Assembly (NCBI GenBank): GCA_037893225.1
Contig: JAZGUH010001195.1
Span: 1-64,000, forward strand
DNA length: 64,000 nucleotides
Source of the DNA: Hippasteria phrygiana
Taxonomy: Eukaryota > Echinodermata > Asteroidea > Valvatida > Goniasteridae
Direction: 5' to 3'
The stretch's first letter is position 1, and each line of letters begins with the position of its first letter. This document shows, one piece after another, positions 61,294 through 64,000 of the stretch. The notes under the pieces are model-generated. The model was not told the DNA's origin. It was given only the letters and a program-made list of their open reading frames with translations, and did not search any database. The translations under genes and the position numbers were made by a program.

Positions 61294-62622
61294 TCAGTGG
61301 CTTTTTCCTTCTACTTGTTCAACGATTGCAACTGCAACTGGAGATTTTCTCTCATGATATCTCTTTAACATATTTACATGACAGACCCGTCTACTTTTCT
61401 TACGGTCAGGTGTTTTCACTACATAGTTAACACTGTTCAGTTTCTTCTCAATCAAGTAGGGTCCGCTAAACTTTGCTCTTAAGGCTCCACCTTGTACCGG
61501 AAGTAAGACTAAGACCCGATCACCTGCGTCAAAGGTTCGATCCACGGAATGTTTGTCAAACCTAGACTTCATGAGTTTTTGCGATTGATCCAAGTTTGCT
61601 TGGGCAATTTCATACGCTGCATGCATCCTTTCTTTGAGGTTTGACACATAATCAAGTATGTTTGTTTCAGACTGTGGTTCTGCTGAGATCAATTTCTCTT
61701 TGATGAATTTCAGCGGTCCACGAACTTCGTGGCCGAAAATCAATTCAAATGGGCTAAACCCCGTGGCCTCACAAGGAGCTTCCCTAGTCGCAAATAACAG
61801 GAAATCGATACCTTTGTCCCAGTCATCTTGCCGATCATGACAAAACTTTCTGATCATAGATTTTAGTGTCTGGTGATACCGTTCTAATACACCTTGTGAC
61901 TGTGGATGGTAGGCTGATGATATGGACTGAGATATCCCTAGAGATTTCAGTACCTGTTTGAACACTTTACTGGTGAAATTAGACCCCTGGTCATGCTGAA
62001 CTTCTTTTGGCAATCCCATTTTAGTGAAGAACTTAACGAGGGCCTCTGAAATGACAGTGGCCGTAATTTTCTTCAGAGGTATAGCCTCAGGATATCTGGT
62101 CACTACATCCATGATTGTCAAGAGGTACTCGTGACCCGACCTGGTTTTGGGTAAAGGTCCGACACAGTCAATGATGACCTTATCAAAGGGCTGCCCACAT
62201 GCAGGAACTGGGATCAGAGGGGCAACTGGTATTTTTTGGTTAGGTTTGCCCACAATTTGGCATGTATGACAAGTTCTACAAAATTCACTGACATCTTTAT
62301 GCAATTTTGGCCAAAAGAAATGCCGCATAATTCGATCTTGAGTTTTGCGTACTCCAAGGTGGCCAGACATTGGCAGTTCATGAGCAACCCTCATGATTTC
62401 TGCACGATAGGATGGGGGAACCACAATCTGATAAATTTCACCCCATTCTTCATCAGCGGGAACTTCAGGGTGCCGCCATTTTCGCATGAGCACCCCAGTT
62501 TCCGACTCAAAGTAACAAACCGGAACTTGTTCGGCTTCCTTTTCACTAAGGGCAGTACTACGCAATTTACTTAATTCAGAGTCTGATTGTTGCTCTGAAA
62601 TTAGCCCAGATTTGCAGAACAC
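61294..62622 (-). CDS. Integrase of the Gmr1-like element (442 aa), upstream of RT
   Basis: The N-terminal zinc region is HELPMSGH...FCRTCHTCQ. The catalytic triad is D in DCVGPLPKTRSG, D in VQHDQGSNFTS and E in QGVLERYHQTLK. The C-terminal GPY/F-type module includes GDRVLVLLPVQGGALRAKFSGPYLI. It ends VCHVNMLKRYH then a short tail. Uninterrupted. Its position before RT defines the element type. Confidence 0.9.
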   Translation of the reverse strand: MFCKSGLISEQQSDSELSKLRSTALSEKEAEQVPVCYFESETGVLMRKWRHPEVPADEEWGEIYQIVVPPSYRAEIMRVAHELPMSGHLGVRKTQDRIMRHFFWPKLHKDVSEFCRTCHTCQIVGKPNQKIPVAPLIPVPACGQPFDKVIIDCVGPLPKTRSGHEYLLTIMDVVTRYPEAIPLKKITATVISEALVKFFTKMGLPKEVQHDQGSNFTSKVFKQVLKSLGISQSISSAYHPQSQGVLERYHQTLKSMIRKFCHDRQDDWDKGIDFLLFATREAPCEATGFSPFELIFGHEVRGPLKFIKEKLISAEPQSETNILDYVSNLKERMHAAYEIAQANLDQSQKLMKSRFDKHSVDRTFDAGDRVLVLLPVQGGALRAKFSGPYLIEKKLNSVNYVVKTPDRKKSRRVCHVNMLKRYHERKSPVAVAIVEQVEGKSH

Positions 62623-62629
62623 AATGGGC

Positions 62630-63913
62630 TTAGACTGAGAATCTTGGAAACTCTTGAGTTTGGATTCGATTCAGAGGTACCTCGTTTTCAATATTTGTCC
62701 AGAATGTATCTGCCAACTTAAAACATTCATCATTTTTGGCCCTATCTTCAGATATGATTATATCCTCCCCACGTTTACAGGCCATAGACCTAGTAGTTAC
62801 ACAGGCGGGAAAAATACCCGGATACATTTCAGAAATCCGCTCTGTGTCAGGATTAGAGGAAGGATTAGTCGTTAGTTGAACACAAGGTGTGCATTGAGGG
62901 TCTACCTTTGATCCTGCAATATCATTTCCTAGAATGAATGAAACGCCCTCTACAGGCAGACTGGGAACAATACCAACATTGACAAGTCCAGTCTTAAAAT
63001 TGGATTTAAGGTACACCCGATGGAGAGGAATACTATGAAATTCGCTTCCTACCCCTCTTATTAACACACTAGTTCCGCTATTACGGTCACCAATAGATGG
63101 GATAACACTACTCAAAAGCAATGATTGGGCAGCACCCGTATCCCTTAGAATGTGAACCAAATACGAATCGCCATCTTGAGTGTACGAAACACGACCTTCT
63201 GACATGAAAGGTGCATAGCTATTTTGTTCAACGTTTAAACGACTTGAATCTTGGGCAATTTCTGGATTCAGTGCCGATCTGCTAACAGGATTTGAAACAA
63301 TGGAAGGGGTCAAATCATTGTGGAATATCCCTGAAGAAATGTTGGCAGTTAAAGCAACACCCTTTTCCATTTGATGTTTCCTTTTGAAACACGTTTCATA
63401 TATATGCCCAAGTTTGTGACAGAAACTGCAGATCGGTCTGGTATTTCGCCTTAAAAACTTTGGCGAACTACCGGAAGGGTTAGACTCTTGTCCCTTTGAG
63501 CTAGACCCTTGTTCTTTGGCGGAGTTTAACTCCGACCCAGAACTACTCGAGTGCGGGGATTTGAATTTGTTATTCCCGCTATTTTTGTACCATCGTTTTG
63601 GGGAATTGAAATTGGGTGAACTAAACGACTGACGGTGAGACAATTCAAAGTCATCTGCCATAATGGCAGCGGCCTCAAGTGCTTCTACTCCTCTATCTGC
63701 CAAATGGGTTTTGATCGGACTAGGGATGCAGTTTTTGAATTCTTCAAGTACATTGTAGCATGACATTACGCAACTTATCAAAGTCATTGGTGACATCTTT
63801 GGAATGAAGCCACCTATCAAAGTGATTAGTTTTCTCTCGGGCAAACTCCACATAAGTTTGATTTGGTTGTTTCTTAACATTTCTGAACTTTTGTCTATAT
63901 GCTTCGGGCACAA
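62630..63913 (-). CDS. Gag C-terminal part, zinc knuckle and protease of the Gmr1-like element
   Basis: A gag-like helical part is followed by a Ser/Asn-rich linker. A CCHC knuckle (CSFCHKLGHIYETC) comes next, then a retropepsin-type active site (LVHILRDTGAAQSLLL) with the second lobe (GVSFILGNDIAG). The stop at 62630 lies 8 bases from the integrase ORF, so gag-pro and pol are in different frames. The first ~45 codons (63780-63913) belong to a frame overlapping the preceding SCAN-like ORF. Confidence 0.85.
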   Translation of the reverse strand: MCPKHIDKSSEMLRNNQIKLMWSLPERKLITLIGGFIPKMSPMTLISCVMSCYNVLEEFKNCIPSPIKTHLADRGVEALEAAAIMADDFELSHRQSFSSPNFNSPKRWYKNSGNNKFKSPHSSSSGSELNSAKEQGSSSKGQESNPSGSSPKFLRRNTRPICSFCHKLGHIYETCFKRKHQMEKGVALTANISSGIFHNDLTPSIVSNPVSRSALNPEIAQDSSRLNVEQNSYAPFMSEGRVSYTQDGDSYLVHILRDTGAAQSLLLSSVIPSIGDRNSGTSVLIRGVGSEFHSIPLHRVYLKSNFKTGLVNVGIVPSLPVEGVSFILGNDIAGSKVDPQCTPCVQLTTNPSSNPDTERISEMYPGIFPACVTTRSMACKRGEDIIISEDRAKNDECFKLADTFWTNIENEVPLNRIQTQEFPRFSV

Positions 63914-64000
63914 GTTCGTAAGCTTTCAGAATTATTTGCTTTACCACATCATAGTCCAAACTTTGCTCAGCTGATAGTGCAGTATACACATCTCTGGCTT
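63744..64000 (-). CDS. SCAN-like gag segment (open at window end)
   Basis: Minus-strand frame containing YDVVKQIILKAYELVPEAYR then QTYVEFAREKTNHFDRWL. This is the helical pattern of the gag capsid C-terminal domain from which SCAN derives. It continues beyond base 64000 without a start in the window. A single-base break near 63780 puts the remainder into the next ORF. Confidence 0.8.
   Translation of the reverse strand, partial: ARDVYTALSAEQSLDYDVVKQIILKAYELVPEAYRQKFRNVKKQPNQTYVEFAREKTNHFDRWLHSKDVTNDFDKLRNVMLQCT

Larger units (their letters stand above)
58720..64000 (-). mobile_element. Gmr1-like Ty3/Gypsy retrotransposon (runs off the window)
   Basis: Domain order on the minus strand is gag with SCAN-like region, zinc knuckle, protease, integrase, reverse transcriptase, RNase H, LTR. 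Integrase before reverse transcriptase is the reverse of normal Gypsy order and is the mark of the Gmr1-like group. That group is also the published source of the vertebrate SCAN domain. A few single-base frame breaks separate the ORFs. Inserted antisense into the gag of another Gypsy. Confidence 0.9.

Overview
The window is metazoan nuclear DNA, most likely from a marine invertebrate. It has spliced genes with GT..AG introns, PiggyBac, hAT, LINE, DIRS-like and Ty3/Gypsy elements, several MITE families, many poly-G/poly-C runs, and a Polinton/Maverick. The species cannot be named from the sequence. Almost everything is mobile-element DNA in nested layers, and the target-site duplications (TSDs) give the order of insertion.

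Layout. (1) 1.8-12.65 kb is a large diverged palindrome. Its arms carry a broken DNA-polymerase N-terminal fragment, a 44-aa ORF, a C2H2/acidic protein gene, a ~285-bp repeat present four times, and a TTGCTC minisatellite at the centre. The left arm is interrupted by an apparently intact two-exon PiggyBac (4019-7501, TSD TTAT); the right arm holds the empty site. (2) 13-21 kb holds tandem repeats, MITEs, an 11-bp satellite, and exons of a decaying gene that ends in two homologous 60-bp cassette exons. (3) 21.6-25.4 kb holds a LINE fragment and a DIRS-like retroelement fragment, both on the minus strand. (4) 26.8-46.8 kb is a decayed hAT/ZBED-type transposase gene. It contains a MITE in one intron, a complete 16.5-kb Polinton in one exon (28311-44840), and a 1046-bp solo LTR in another exon. 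(5) 49.5-52.1 kb is a third copy of the C2H2/acidic gene, split by a 1.8-kb TG..CA insertion. (6) 53.2-56.7 kb has probable host exons on the minus strand plus MITEs. (7) 58-64 kb has a plus-strand Gypsy gag cut inside its second zinc knuckle by a minus-strand Gmr1-like Gypsy (order gag-pro-INT-RT-RH) that runs off the window end.

The Polinton is the main system. It has identical 351-bp terminal inverted repeats (TIRs) and a 5-6 bp target duplication in a coding exon, and every gene is open. It encodes a 1317-aa protein-primed family B DNA polymerase with an embedded HNH/endonuclease VII-like domain, a retroviral-type DDE integrase, a packaging-type ATPase, a probable capsid protein, two pairs of paralogous proteins, and several small membrane proteins. 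I see no adenain-like protease. Four features are not explained by the gene list: (a) an A8 slippery run near the end of the last gene, with an open -1 frame encoding both PPSY and PSAP motifs; (b) a short palindromic repeat placed in the same reading frame inside several proteins and also in the TIRs; (c) an AT-rich TATAAAATG-type motif directly at most start codons; (d) a 17 x 11-bp GATA-containing array downstream of the ATPase gene.
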